A stretch of 64,000 bases of DNA from Advenella kashmirensis W13003 (GTDB taxonomy: Bacteria; Pseudomonadota; Gammaproteobacteria; Burkholderiales; Burkholderiaceae_B), in contig NZ_KI650979.1 in the NCBI RefSeq assembly GCF_000506985.1, positions 806,001-870,000 on the forward strand, given 5' to 3'. The position numbers and the translations under genes are program-made. The notes beneath the pieces are model-generated. The model did no database searches. It had not been told where the DNA came from and saw only the letters and a program-made list of their open reading frames with translations. Each line of letters starts with the position of its first letter. Position 1 is the stretch's first letter. Of this stretch, positions 37,371-46,029 are shown piece after piece.

Positions 37371-38381
37371 ATGACAACACAATGGAAACAACGCCCCGAC
37401 GGGGCCAACTGGGGAGACTTCGGCGCAGAGGATCAATTGGGACGCCTGAACTGGATCGATGCCCGTGCGCGCGTAGCGGCCGCCCGGGAGATTGTGACCG
37501 GTCAGAGCTTTTCACTGAGTCTGCCGCTTGATGTTCCCCGACAGCCCGTTCTCAACCCCCGTCGCGCGGGTCCTGTCATACAGGCTTCCAGAAAGAATGG
37601 CGTACCGATCTTCAATTTCCCGCTGGGTGGCGATACGCCCGGCGCGACCGATGTGGTCAGCGACGATGTGGTCACGCTGTCACCTCAGTACTCCACTCAA
37701 TGGGATGCATTCGGACATGTGTGCAGTTGCTTTGACGCCGATGGGAACGGAACGGCAGCGCCGGTTGGCTACAACGGCTTTCGCGTGGTCCCACACGCTC
37801 AAGCGGCCGACAACCCATTTACAGGCGCGGCCGCCCTGTCCATCGATCCCATGGCCCGCCATGGTATTCAGGGACGCGGTGTGCTGATCGATCTGCGTCA
37901 TCATTTTGGTGACGAAGCCAGACTGGTGAGTTTTGCCGATATTGAATACGTGATCAAAGCAGACGACATCGATATACGCAAGGGCGACATCGTTTGTTTC
38001 CATACCGGGCTGGCCGATATTGCCCTGAACCTGAAGGCAAACGATGATCACGAGATTCTGAAAACCGCCTGCTGCGCGCTGGATGGCAACGACCCGGCGC
38101 TGCGCGACTGGGTCACGCAATCAAAGGTATCAGCTCTGGCTGCAGACAACCATGCTGTGGAAAAACGCAATTACACACTGACCGCAAAACGAGGGCCGCT
38201 GCTGCCGCTACACGAACACTGTCTGGTCAAACTGGGGATTCCGCTGGGTGAATTATGGCATCTGTCAGTGCTGGCCCAATGGCTGCGCAATCACAAACGT
38301 CATGCATTCTTCCTGACTGCCCCGCCTATCTACCTGCCCGGGATGGTCGGCGCACCGGTCAATCCAGTGGCCACCGTATAA
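37371..38381 (+). CDS. Cyclase-family metal-dependent hydrolase
   Basis: 336 residues of the cyclase/kynurenine formamidase-like family (PF04199 type). The metal-site motif QWDAFGHV stands at about 109-116 in place of the shorter GTHxDxPxH form, and LPLHEHCLVKLGI lies near the C-terminus. Such long-form enzymes hydrolyse amides, esters or lactones, or catalyse cyclisation. AAGGA precedes the ATG. Operon position suggests it prepares the acid acted on by the CoA-transferase and lyase. Confidence 0.85.
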   Translation: MTTQWKQRPDGANWGDFGAEDQLGRLNWIDARARVAAAREIVTGQSFSLSLPLDVPRQPVLNPRRAGPVIQASRKNGVPIFNFPLGGDTPGATDVVSDDVVTLSPQYSTQWDAFGHVCSCFDADGNGTAAPVGYNGFRVVPHAQAADNPFTGAAALSIDPMARHGIQGRGVLIDLRHHFGDEARLVSFADIEYVIKADDIDIRKGDIVCFHTGLADIALNLKANDDHEILKTACCALDGNDPALRDWVTQSKVSALAADNHAVEKRNYTLTAKRGPLLPLHEHCLVKLGIPLGELWHLSVLAQWLRNHKRHAFFLTAPPIYLPGMVGAPVNPVATV

Positions 38382-38453
38382 CGCAGACCGAATGCTAAAC
38401 CGCGTACCGGTTCGCGCATATTCCATTCATACACTCACGGAGACACGATAATC

Positions 38454-39419
38454 ATGTCACTGAATCAAACTGCTCTTTCTCTGGCCCTGGCGGGCAGCCT
38501 GCTCGCCAGCGGCGCGGCGATGGCTGCCGACTACCCTGTCAAGGCCATTCGCATGATCGTTCCCTACTCTGCCGGCGGCGGCGCCGACAATGCAGCGCGC
38601 ATTATTGCCAAATCGCTGGGCGACACACTCAAACAGCCGATCGTCATCGAAAACAAGGCCGGTGCCAGCGGCTCCATTGGCGCCACACAGGTGGCACGCG
38701 CCACTGCCGACGGTTATACGCTGCTATATGATGCCTCGTCCTTTTCCATTAATCCTGTTCTGCGTAAACTGCCCTACGAGCCGCTGAAAGACTTCGTACC
38801 CGTGTCCAAAGTGGTCAGTTCGCCCTATCTGATGGTGGTGCCCGAGAATTCGCCGTACAACAGCGTCCAGTCGTATGTGGATGCCGCCAAGGCCGCCCCC
38901 GGCAAACTGACTTTCGCCTCTTACGGCATTGGCAGCCCGGTTCATATCGTGGGTGAACTGCTCAAACAGGAAACCGGCATCAACATCGTACACGTTCCAT
39001 ACAAGGGTGGTGCACCGGCGCTGGTAGACGTGATGAGCGGTGTTGTTGATACTTACTTTGCCAACGCCGCATCGGCCATGTCGTACATCCGTGGCAAAAA
39101 ACTGAAAGCGCTGGCCAGCACCGCCGCCAAACGCGGCGACGATCTGCCGGACGTGCCGACCATGGCCGAACAGGGTGTGAAAATGGATGTCAGCGAATGG
39201 AACGGTATTTTCGCGCCGGCGGGTACGCCCGAACCGGTTATCAAAAAACTGTCCGAGGCCATCGCCACCGCGCTGAAAGACCCGCAAACCATCCAGCAAT
39301 TGAATAACCTGGGCATGCAGGTGGAAGGCACCTCGCCCGAGGCGTTCCGCACATTTATTTCAAATGAACTGACACGCTGGGGCGATGTCGCCCAAAAGAA
39401 CAATATCAAACTCGACTAG
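38454..39419 (+). CDS. TTT-family periplasmic receptor (Bug/TctC)
   Basis: 321 residues. Signal peptide core ALSLALAGSLLASGAAMA; mature start ADYPVKAIRMIVPYSAGG and later VIENKAGASGSIGATQVARA. It lies 72 bases after the cyclase gene with ACGGAGACACG before the ATG. It is the second receptor of this plus-strand run. Confidence 0.9.
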   Translation: MSLNQTALSLALAGSLLASGAAMAADYPVKAIRMIVPYSAGGGADNAARIIAKSLGDTLKQPIVIENKAGASGSIGATQVARATADGYTLLYDASSFSINPVLRKLPYEPLKDFVPVSKVVSSPYLMVVPENSPYNSVQSYVDAAKAAPGKLTFASYGIGSPVHIVGELLKQETGINIVHVPYKGGAPALVDVMSGVVDTYFANAASAMSYIRGKKLKALASTAAKRGDDLPDVPTMAEQGVKMDVSEWNGIFAPAGTPEPVIKKLSEAIATALKDPQTIQQLNNLGMQVEGTSPEAFRTFISNELTRWGDVAQKNNIKLD

Positions 39420-39424
39420 AACAG

Positions 39425-39455
39425 CATACGGGCCCACCACAATCGGGTCCGTATG
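39425..39455. terminator. Strong hairpin between convergent Bug genes
   Basis: Arms CATACGGGCCC (39425-39435) and GGGTCCGTATG (39445-39455) pair over 11 bases with one G-U pair and a 9-base loop. It lies just after the stop of one Bug gene and before the stop of the convergent one. No clear T-run follows, so Rho-independent function is probable but not certain. Confidence 0.5.
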
Positions 39456-39507
39456 TCGGCATGCCTGGTATGCTCGTCCCTTCTTATGCCGGGCGCCTTA
39501 CCCTGGC

Positions 39508-40503
39508 TTAGTCAACCCGTATGTTGGCGTCTTTGGCCAGCGCCTTCCAGGCCGGGATCTCTTTTTTCACCACGGCATCCAGCTCTTCGGGCGTGCCGCC
39601 GACCACAACGGCACCCTGTGCGAGAAACGCATCCTGTACCTTTTTATCCGCTGCGCTGGCTGCCAGTATTTTCTGGATTTTGTCTATAATGGGCCGAGGC
39701 GTGCCTGCAGGCGCAAACATGGCGTACCATGAATCGACGTTAAAGCCCGACACTGTTTCGGCAACAGACGGCACATCAGGCAGGACTGGTGTTCGATCCT
39801 TTGTGGATACGGCAAGCGCTTTGAGCTTTCCATTGCGAATGTATTGCGTGACCGAAGGCAGCGACACCCATAGCAATGGAATCTGTCCGCCCAGGACATC
39901 CACGGTGGCCGGGCCACCGCCCCGATAGGGCACATGAGTCAGCTTGACATTTGCCAGTTTCTTGAACAATTCACCTGCAATATGGCTGGGCGAACCCACC
40001 CCAGCCGAGCCGTAGATGACCGGCTTATCCGCCGCCTTTGCAAATTCAATCAGTTCCGGAATAGTTGAAGGTTTGAATGCCGGGTTCGCCACCAGCACTT
40101 GCGGTGCCGAAGCGACCATGGACACAGGCGCCAGATCTTTTTCCGTATCAAACGGCAATGCCGCATAAATGGCGGGGTTGATGGTGTGCGATGACAGCGT
40201 CAGCAATAGCGTATACCCATCGGGCGCAGCATTCACCACCTGCGCGGTTCCGATGGTGCCACCCGCACCGCCTTTGTTCTCAATCACCACACTCTGCTTC
40301 AGGCCCTTGCTCAACGGTTCCTGAAGAATGCGAGCGGCAACATCGACGCTACCGCCGGCGGGATAAGACACAATCAATCTGATCGGCTTATCGGGATAGG
40401 TGTTCGCAGATGTTGCGGCAATCGCTATGCCCGCAACCGCAGCGCAGGCCACCACAGGAATGGTACACAACCATTTGACGAATTTTTTTCTATTGAAGGG
40501 CAT
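39508..40503 (-). CDS. TTT-family periplasmic receptor (Bug/TctC)
   Basis: 331 residues. Signal peptide core IPVVACAAVAGIAIAATSA; mature part TYPDKPIRLIVSYPAGGSVD and VVIENKGGAGGTIG. It is on the minus strand behind another Bug gene (gap 127 bases), away from the enzymes. Both may be orphan receptors or belong to the IclR regulon. Confidence 0.9.
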   Translation of the reverse strand: MPFNRKKFVKWLCTIPVVACAAVAGIAIAATSANTYPDKPIRLIVSYPAGGSVDVAARILQEPLSKGLKQSVVIENKGGAGGTIGTAQVVNAAPDGYTLLLTLSSHTINPAIYAALPFDTEKDLAPVSMVASAPQVLVANPAFKPSTIPELIEFAKAADKPVIYGSAGVGSPSHIAGELFKKLANVKLTHVPYRGGGPATVDVLGGQIPLLWVSLPSVTQYIRNGKLKALAVSTKDRTPVLPDVPSVAETVSGFNVDSWYAMFAPAGTPRPIIDKIQKILAASAADKKVQDAFLAQGAVVVGGTPEELDAVVKKEIPAWKALAKDANIRVD

Positions 40504-40630
40504 GACAGTCTCTCTACTTGGGAATTATGGTTATACAGAAAAACGGCAAGTTAACGAAATAGCTTTTCGTACTATTCTTATTGCTCACAACGCTTCATGG
40601 CAAATGTGATTCATGGAATGCTTGCTCCAC

Positions 40631-41596
40631 TCATTCAACCTTGGCACGCGTAGCGACATCGGACCACTTTTTCACTTCATCCAGCAGCAGCTGATCCGTT
40701 TCTTCCGGCGTTGTTGCATACGCCTGAGCGCCGGAGTCGACCAGTTTTTTCTGCACATCCGGTCTCGCGGCTATTTCCTGCATGGCCTTTGACATCTTCC
40801 GGACAATGTCTTTGGGCGTTCCTGCCGGCGCCAGCAACCCATAGTTGGTCGTCAGCACATAATCCTTCACATTCAGTTCCTTCAGCGTGGGTACATCCGG
40901 AATAGTCTTGACCCGATCAGCCGTGCTGACAGCGATGAACTTGATTTTGCCGCTGTTCGCCTGAGGCAGCAGCGTTGTCAGCGTATCAATCACCATGTCG
41001 ATCTGCCCGCCCAACAAATCGGTCACTGCCGGACCGCTTCCCTTATATGGCACATGCAATAATCTGGTATTGGTTGCCAGCTGGAATTTTTCAACGGCCA
41101 TATGCTGTGAAGAACCGACCCCTGCCGACCCGTAAGAAATTTTGCCCGGATTCTCCTGCGCCTTGCGCACGAGTTCATCCAGAGTATTGACGCCCAGGCC
41201 ACTGCGCACCGCCAGAACCAATGGCACTGCTGTACCGAAAGAGATGCCTTCAAATGCATCCGGAAATTTATATGTCTTGGGCTTGGAAGGCAGCACCGAG
41301 TTGATAGCATGACTGCCCATTGCGCCAAAAAGCATGGTGTAGCCGTCGGGCGCGGCACGCGACACCGCCTCTGCGCCAATCTCACCCCCCGCCCCTGCCC
41401 GATTTTCGACCACCACTGTGGCGCCGATGAGGTCGGGAAGATATTGCGCATACACCCGCGCGGAAAAATCCGTCGCGCCGCCCGGTGGATAGGGCACGAC
41501 CATTGTGATGGGCTTGGCAGGCCAGTCTGCAGCACTAACGACCGTAGACGACACCGCCAGAAAGCATGCCAGCGCCGCACGAACACATAAATTCAT
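40631..41596 (-). CDS. TTT-family periplasmic receptor (Bug/TctC)
   Basis: 321 residues from the ATG at 41594-41596, preceded by AAAAGGAGTGAGACA. Signal peptide core RAALACFLAVSSTVVSAA; mature part WPAKPITMVVPYPPGGATD and VVENRAGAGGEIGAEAV. It is divergent from the IclR gene across a gap with an 18-base palindrome. It is therefore probably the uptake receptor for the ligand of the IclR-controlled CoA pathway. Confidence 0.9.
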   Translation of the reverse strand: MNLCVRAALACFLAVSSTVVSAADWPAKPITMVVPYPPGGATDFSARVYAQYLPDLIGATVVVENRAGAGGEIGAEAVSRAAPDGYTMLFGAMGSHAINSVLPSKPKTYKFPDAFEGISFGTAVPLVLAVRSGLGVNTLDELVRKAQENPGKISYGSAGVGSSQHMAVEKFQLATNTRLLHVPYKGSGPAVTDLLGGQIDMVIDTLTTLLPQANSGKIKFIAVSTADRVKTIPDVPTLKELNVKDYVLTTNYGLLAPAGTPKDIVRKMSKAMQEIAARPDVQKKLVDSGAQAYATTPEETDQLLLDEVKKWSDVATRAKVE

Positions 41597-41626
41597 TGTC
41601 TCACTCCTTTTTATTTTTCCTAACAT

Positions 41627-41644
41627 ATAGAATATATATTCTAT
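41627..41644. promoter_or_regulatory. 18-bp perfect palindrome, candidate IclR operator
   Basis: ATAGAATAT followed by its exact complement ATATTCTAT in the AT-rich gap between a Bug gene and the divergent iclR-type gene. Further half sites ATAGAAT (41659-41665) and TTCTAT (41702-41707) lie nearby. IclR proteins bind short palindromes in such divergent gaps. Confidence 0.5.
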
Positions 41645-41756
41645 TTATTGAATAAAAAATAGAATCGCATATAATAAATAGCAGGTCAACGAATTATTGG
41701 TTCTATACTAACTATCTTAAAATATAGGACTTTTTGTATCATCATTTGAGATTTAT

Positions 41757-42527
41757 ATGGATAAAACTTTGCTGAAAGGCTTGCGGCTGTTTGAGATCAT
41801 CTGCGCCCAGGAAGATCAGCCCAACACAATAGACTGTCTGGCAGTCGCGGCCGGCCTGACAAAAAGCAATACGCACCGAACATTGCAAACGCTTATCCAG
41901 GCCGGTTACGTCGAAAAGAGCGGCCACACCGGTGGCTACAAGCCAACGCTGAAAGTGTTCGAACTGGCCGCCCAGCGCCTGGCGCGCCTGGACGTACGTA
42001 AAATCGCCGCGCCACTCATGCGCCGTGTCGCGCTTGAAACACAAGAGACGGTGCATCTTTCGGTGCTTGACGGGCTGGATGTCATTTACATCGATAAAAT
42101 CGACAGTCCCAATCCGGTCAGAGCCTATTCCATTATCGGCGGACGCGCGCCTGCCTATGCGGTCGCCACAGGCAAGGCCCTGCTTGCGTTCCAGAACAGC
42201 GACTATCTGGACCATCAACCCGCGGACCTGATCCGTCATACCGAAAATACGATCACAACTCTGGCCAGCCTGAAGGAAGAACTGGCGACCATTGCCCGCG
42301 TCGGCTACGCCATCAACCGGGGCGAATGGCGCAACAACGTGGGGGGTATCGCCGCGCCCGTTTTCGACGGACACAATAAGGCCGTTGCCGCCCTGGGCAT
42401 TTCGGGCCCGCTGGAACGCCTGACCATGGACAATATGAAACGCTGGTCTTCCGTGGTCCTGGACGCAGCAAGCGAAATATCCCGCGAATCAGGCTATCGC
42501 CGTGGCTATTTTGGTGAATCAAACTAA
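41757..42527 (+). CDS. IclR-family transcriptional regulator
   Basis: 256 residues. The N-terminal winged helix contains GLRLFEIICAQ and TIDCLAVAAGLTKSNTHRTL. The C-terminal effector domain has ETVHLSVLDGLDVIYIDKI, PAYAVATGKALLAF and GIAAPVFDGHNKAVAALGIS. It probably controls the six-gene CoA pathway that follows and the divergent Bug gene. IclR effectors are often aromatic or small carboxylic acids. Confidence 0.92.
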   Translation: MDKTLLKGLRLFEIICAQEDQPNTIDCLAVAAGLTKSNTHRTLQTLIQAGYVEKSGHTGGYKPTLKVFELAAQRLARLDVRKIAAPLMRRVALETQETVHLSVLDGLDVIYIDKIDSPNPVRAYSIIGGRAPAYAVATGKALLAFQNSDYLDHQPADLIRHTENTITTLASLKEELATIARVGYAINRGEWRNNVGGIAAPVFDGHNKAVAALGISGPLERLTMDNMKRWSSVVLDAASEISRESGYRRGYFGESN

Positions 42528-42554
42528 TACGAACCACTCTGTGAGCACATCAAT

Positions 42555-43715
42555 ATGAAGCAAGAATCAACGCTGCAAGGCGTCAAAGTCATTGAAATAT
42601 GTAACGTCGCTGCGGGCCCGTTCTGCAGTATGCTGCTGGCGGATATGGGCGCGGATGTCATCAAGATCGAAAACCCCAACGGCGGCGACACGCTCCGAAG
42701 CTGGCCACCCATCAGCGAAGGCTACAGCGAAAATTTCGCATCGTTGAACCGGAACAAAAAATCGGTCACACTGGACCTTAAAAATCCAACTGATCTTCAG
42801 GCCGCCCAGGCGCTCATGCGCAACGCCGATATTGTTCTGGAAAACAATCGTCCCGGCGTGATGGACAGGCTTGGCCTGGGCTATGCAGATATCAAAACAC
42901 TTAATCCGCAAATCGTCTACTGCTCCATCTCCGCCTATGGACAGAGCGGGCCGCGAAGCCAGGAAGGCGGATTCGATCTGACCGTACAGGCCATGAGCGG
43001 CCTGATGAGTGTCACGGGAGAAGCCGACGGTGCACCCGTCAAATGCGGTGTGCCTGTATGCGATTTCTCGGCCGGCCTGTATGCGGCCTTTTCCATTGTG
43101 TCCGCGCTCAGAGTCGCAGAAAAAACCGGCGAAGGCACGCATATCGATATCTCCATGCTGGGCGCCACCCTCGGCATCGCGGCGCTGCAGACATCGGAAT
43201 ATTTTGGCAGCGGCAACAACCCCCGGAAAATGGGCTCGGCTCATCCGCGCAACGCCCCGTATCAGGTCTTCCGATGCAAAGATGGGTATTTCGGCATGGC
43301 TGCAGGTAACAATTCGCTTTGGAAATCTGTGTGCGAAGTTGTTCAGCGCCCTGAACTGTTCGACGATGAGCGTTTCGCGACCACGTCGCTGCGTGCCCAG
43401 CACCAATACGCATTATTGGAAATCATGGAGTCTATTTTTGCCGGTGCAGATGCACACTTCTGGCTTGAGCAATTCCGGGCTGCCGGTGTGCCCTGCGCAC
43501 CTATCAATCCGTACTCCGACATTCTCGCAGATGAACAGGTCAAACATATGAACTGGGTCCAGAACATCCCCTTGCCCAATGGGCTGACGGCCAGAACATT
43601 TGCCTCACCCATCCGCTTTGACGGGCATACCAGCCAGATCACCGTTGGCCCGCCGGCACTGGGCGAACATAACGATATTCTTGACACATTTGCATTAAGG
43701 GGAGAAGACGCATGA
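42555..43715 (+). CDS. CaiB/BaiF class III CoA-transferase
   Basis: 386 residues. VKVIEICNVAAGPFCSMLLA, ADVIKIENPNGGDTLRSW and the likely catalytic aspartate D170 in VPVCDFSAGLYA. It lies 27 bases after the iclR gene. Its end overlaps the crotonase start (ATGAG), so translation is coupled. It would load CoA on the carboxylic acid imported for this pathway, in parallel with the acyl-CoA ligase at the end of the operon. Confidence 0.9.
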   Translation: MKQESTLQGVKVIEICNVAAGPFCSMLLADMGADVIKIENPNGGDTLRSWPPISEGYSENFASLNRNKKSVTLDLKNPTDLQAAQALMRNADIVLENNRPGVMDRLGLGYADIKTLNPQIVYCSISAYGQSGPRSQEGGFDLTVQAMSGLMSVTGEADGAPVKCGVPVCDFSAGLYAAFSIVSALRVAEKTGEGTHIDISMLGATLGIAALQTSEYFGSGNNPRKMGSAHPRNAPYQVFRCKDGYFGMAAGNNSLWKSVCEVVQRPELFDDERFATTSLRAQHQYALLEIMESIFAGADAHFWLEQFRAAGVPCAPINPYSDILADEQVKHMNWVQNIPLPNGLTARTFASPIRFDGHTSQITVGPPALGEHNDILDTFALRGEDA

Positions 43716-44437
43716 GTGATCCCCTGATCATTGAACGCAACGATGACGCCTGGGTTTTCATACTGAACCGCCCCGAGAAGATGAATGCCCTGTCGCCGGC
43801 GCTGGTGCAGGCATTGACCGCCGGCATACAGAACGCGCATGCGCAAGCGGTTCCGCTTTTGATTTTCAAGGGAAATGGTAAAAACTTCTGTGCCGGTTTC
43901 GATTTCTCCGATTTGGACACTGCCAGCGAAGGCGATCTGCTGCAACGGGTAGTGCAAATCGAATTAATGCTGGACCTGCTGGCAACCTCGCCAGCCATGA
44001 CCGTCGCACTATGCCACGGAAGAAATTTCGGCGCGGGCGCCGACATCATTGCCTGCTGCAAGCGTCGCGTTGCCGAGCCGGGCACAACATTCCGTTTTCC
44101 TGGCATCAAGTTCGGACTGATTCTGGGCACTCGCCGCTTTCAGAACCTTGTCGGCACACAGACTGCACTGGACATTCTGTCCAGTACCCGAACCTTTGAC
44201 GCCAGTGAAGCATTGAACATCGGTTTCATGCAAGAACTGCAGGCGCAGGAACACTGGTCGACTGTCATCGAAGCGGCCCGCAACAATAATGCCGTTTTGT
44301 CTGATGTCACGCGCCAGAATCTGTACAAGGTCCTGTATTCAAACGCTGAATCAGACCAGAATCTGGCTGCGCTGGTTCGCTCGGCCGCGGCGCCCGGCCT
44401 CAAGGACCGGATCCGGGCCTATCTGAAACCCAATTAA
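43712..44437 (+). CDS. Crotonase-family protein lacking the hydratase glutamates
   Basis: 241 residues. The crotonase fold is shown by LNRPEKMNALSPAL and the oxyanion-hole motif FKGNGKNFCAGFDFSDL. At the two catalytic glutamate positions of enoyl-CoA hydratase I read D111 (FGAGAD) and G131 (FRFPGIKFGL), so simple hydration is unlikely. Crotonases with altered residues act as isomerases, decarboxylases or C-C hydrolases. Followed directly by an A/B CoA-transferase-like pair, it resembles EchA20, which opens a ring in steroid catabolism; that comparison rests on order, size and residues only. Confidence 0.82.
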   Translation: MSDPLIIERNDDAWVFILNRPEKMNALSPALVQALTAGIQNAHAQAVPLLIFKGNGKNFCAGFDFSDLDTASEGDLLQRVVQIELMLDLLATSPAMTVALCHGRNFGAGADIIACCKRRVAEPGTTFRFPGIKFGLILGTRRFQNLVGTQTALDILSSTRTFDASEALNIGFMQELQAQEHWSTVIEAARNNNAVLSDVTRQNLYKVLYSNAESDQNLAALVRSAAAPGLKDRIRAYLKPN

Positions 44438-44454
44438 TTATCTGGAGACACCCC

Positions 44455-45285
44455 ATGACATCAGGATTCAACCAGACCGATAAATGCGTATCCCTGCAGG
44501 CGCTGGTCAATCGTATTCCCAACGGCGCATCTCTGGCGCTGGGCGGCAGCTTTCTGCATCGCGGGCCGTTTGCCTTTGTCCGCGAACTCATCCGTCAGAA
44601 TAAGCAGGACCTTGAAATCATCAAGCAATCGCCGGGGTACGACATCGACATCCTGTGTCGCGCCGGTGTGGCCTCCAAAGCACGTGCCGGCATTGTCGCG
44701 ATGGAAGGCAACTTTGGCCTGGCTCAGTACTATCGCAAGGCTGTGGAGCAAAACCGCCTGGCTCTGGAAGAACATGCTTGCGCCACCCTGACGGCAGGTC
44801 TGCGTGCAGCCGCGTTTGGCATCCCCTTCCAGCCCTGCGGCGGCATTGAAGGCAGCGACCTGGCGCAACTGAACAACTGGGTCAAAATTGCCGACCCGTA
44901 CGGATCCGGAAAAGAGGTCTGGGTCATTCCCGCCATCACCCCCGACTATGCAGTGATTCACGCCAACGAAGTCGATCGCAAAGGCAACGTTCGCGTACTG
45001 GGTACCTATCATTGGGACCGGATCATGTCGCGCTCCGCCAAAAGCGTGCTGGTTGTTGCAGAAAACCTGGTCGACGACACCGTCTTCACCGACAGCCCTG
45101 AAACCACGCTCATCCCCTACTTCATGGTAGAAGCTTTTTCCATTGTGAAAAACGGCGCCTGGCCCGGCTCTTGCTGGCCTGATTACGAAATTGATTATCC
45201 CGCTGTCGAAGCCTACCGGGATCCGGACGAAGCGCGCTTCCAGGCGCATATGAACGCCGCCCCCGAATTACTGGAAAACGCATAA
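44455..45285 (+). CDS. CoA-transferase-like subunit A (GctA/IpdA family)
   Basis: 276 residues of the class I CoA-transferase alpha group. Marks are IPNGASLALGGSFLHRGPFA, AGIVAMEGNFGLAQYYRKAV and LTAGLRAAAFGIPFQPCGG. Adjacent glutamates E105 and E106 (LALEEHA) lie about where the essential glutamate of the hydrolase IpdAB is reported. The stop TAA shares its last base with the ATG of subunit B. It may be a true CoA-transferase or an IpdAB-like ring-opening hydrolase. Confidence 0.82.
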   Translation: MTSGFNQTDKCVSLQALVNRIPNGASLALGGSFLHRGPFAFVRELIRQNKQDLEIIKQSPGYDIDILCRAGVASKARAGIVAMEGNFGLAQYYRKAVEQNRLALEEHACATLTAGLRAAAFGIPFQPCGGIEGSDLAQLNNWVKIADPYGSGKEVWVIPAITPDYAVIHANEVDRKGNVRVLGTYHWDRIMSRSAKSVLVVAENLVDDTVFTDSPETTLIPYFMVEAFSIVKNGAWPGSCWPDYEIDYPAVEAYRDPDEARFQAHMNAAPELLENA

Positions 45286-46019
45286 TGGAAAACAACTGGT
45301 CACCCTTCTCCTACATCGTCACCAATCTTGCCCGCTTCATCCGGCCCAATGAGATCACGTTCAGCGGCGTCAATTCCACCATGCCCATGCTGGCCTGCCT
45401 GATGGCAAAAAAAGCCTACGAATGGGATTTCATTTATATCAATGTGGCCGGGGGCGTTGACCCGCACCCGACCAGCATTCCGCTTTCAAGCTCGGACCCG
45501 GTGCTGGCCCAGCAATCGGCATCCATCTTTGCCAACGAAGACTTCTATGATCTCTGTACCCGCGGCAAAATGGATCTCACCTTCCTGGGCGCCGCGCAGA
45601 TTGACGGCGAAGGCAACGCCAACAATTCATGTATTGGCGACTGGCACTCGCCCAAAGTGCGCCTGCCTGGCGGCGGTGGCGGCGCAGTCATGCTGCCCAC
45701 CGCCAAACGCGCCTGCACATGGCGTACAGAACACTCCACTCGTACCTTCGTCGACAAGCTCGACTTTCGTACCTCCTGGGGTGGCTTTCACGGCGTCGTC
45801 ACGCCCATCGCCGTCTTCCTGAAAAAAGACAACAGACTGGCGCTGCATTCGTTTCATCCGGATTCCTCCATTGAAGAGGTCATCAGCCGTACTGGTTTCA
45901 CATTCGACCATGCGGATGCCAAACCGACCGCGATGCCCACCGACGCCGAAAGGGACGCTTTGCGCGCACTGGATCCACAAGGACAATTTGAAAAAGACGC
46001 TGGCGTCAAACTGCGTTAG
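45285..46019 (+). CDS. CoA-transferase-like subunit B (GctB/IpdB family)
   Basis: 244 residues, partner of subunit A. Marks are FSGVNSTMPMLACLMAKKAY, MDLTFLGAAQIDGEGNANNS and LPGGGGGAVMLPTAKRA. Around residue 53, where class I CoA-transferases have the catalytic glutamate (Glu54 in GctB), the sequence reads YINVAGGVDP with no glutamate. That absence is the hallmark of IpdB-like proteins. The alignment is by eye. Confidence 0.82.
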   Translation: MENNWSPFSYIVTNLARFIRPNEITFSGVNSTMPMLACLMAKKAYEWDFIYINVAGGVDPHPTSIPLSSSDPVLAQQSASIFANEDFYDLCTRGKMDLTFLGAAQIDGEGNANNSCIGDWHSPKVRLPGGGGGAVMLPTAKRACTWRTEHSTRTFVDKLDFRTSWGGFHGVVTPIAVFLKKDNRLALHSFHPDSSIEEVISRTGFTFDHADAKPTAMPTDAERDALRALDPQGQFEKDAGVKLR

Positions 46020-46029
46020 GAGAACGGTC

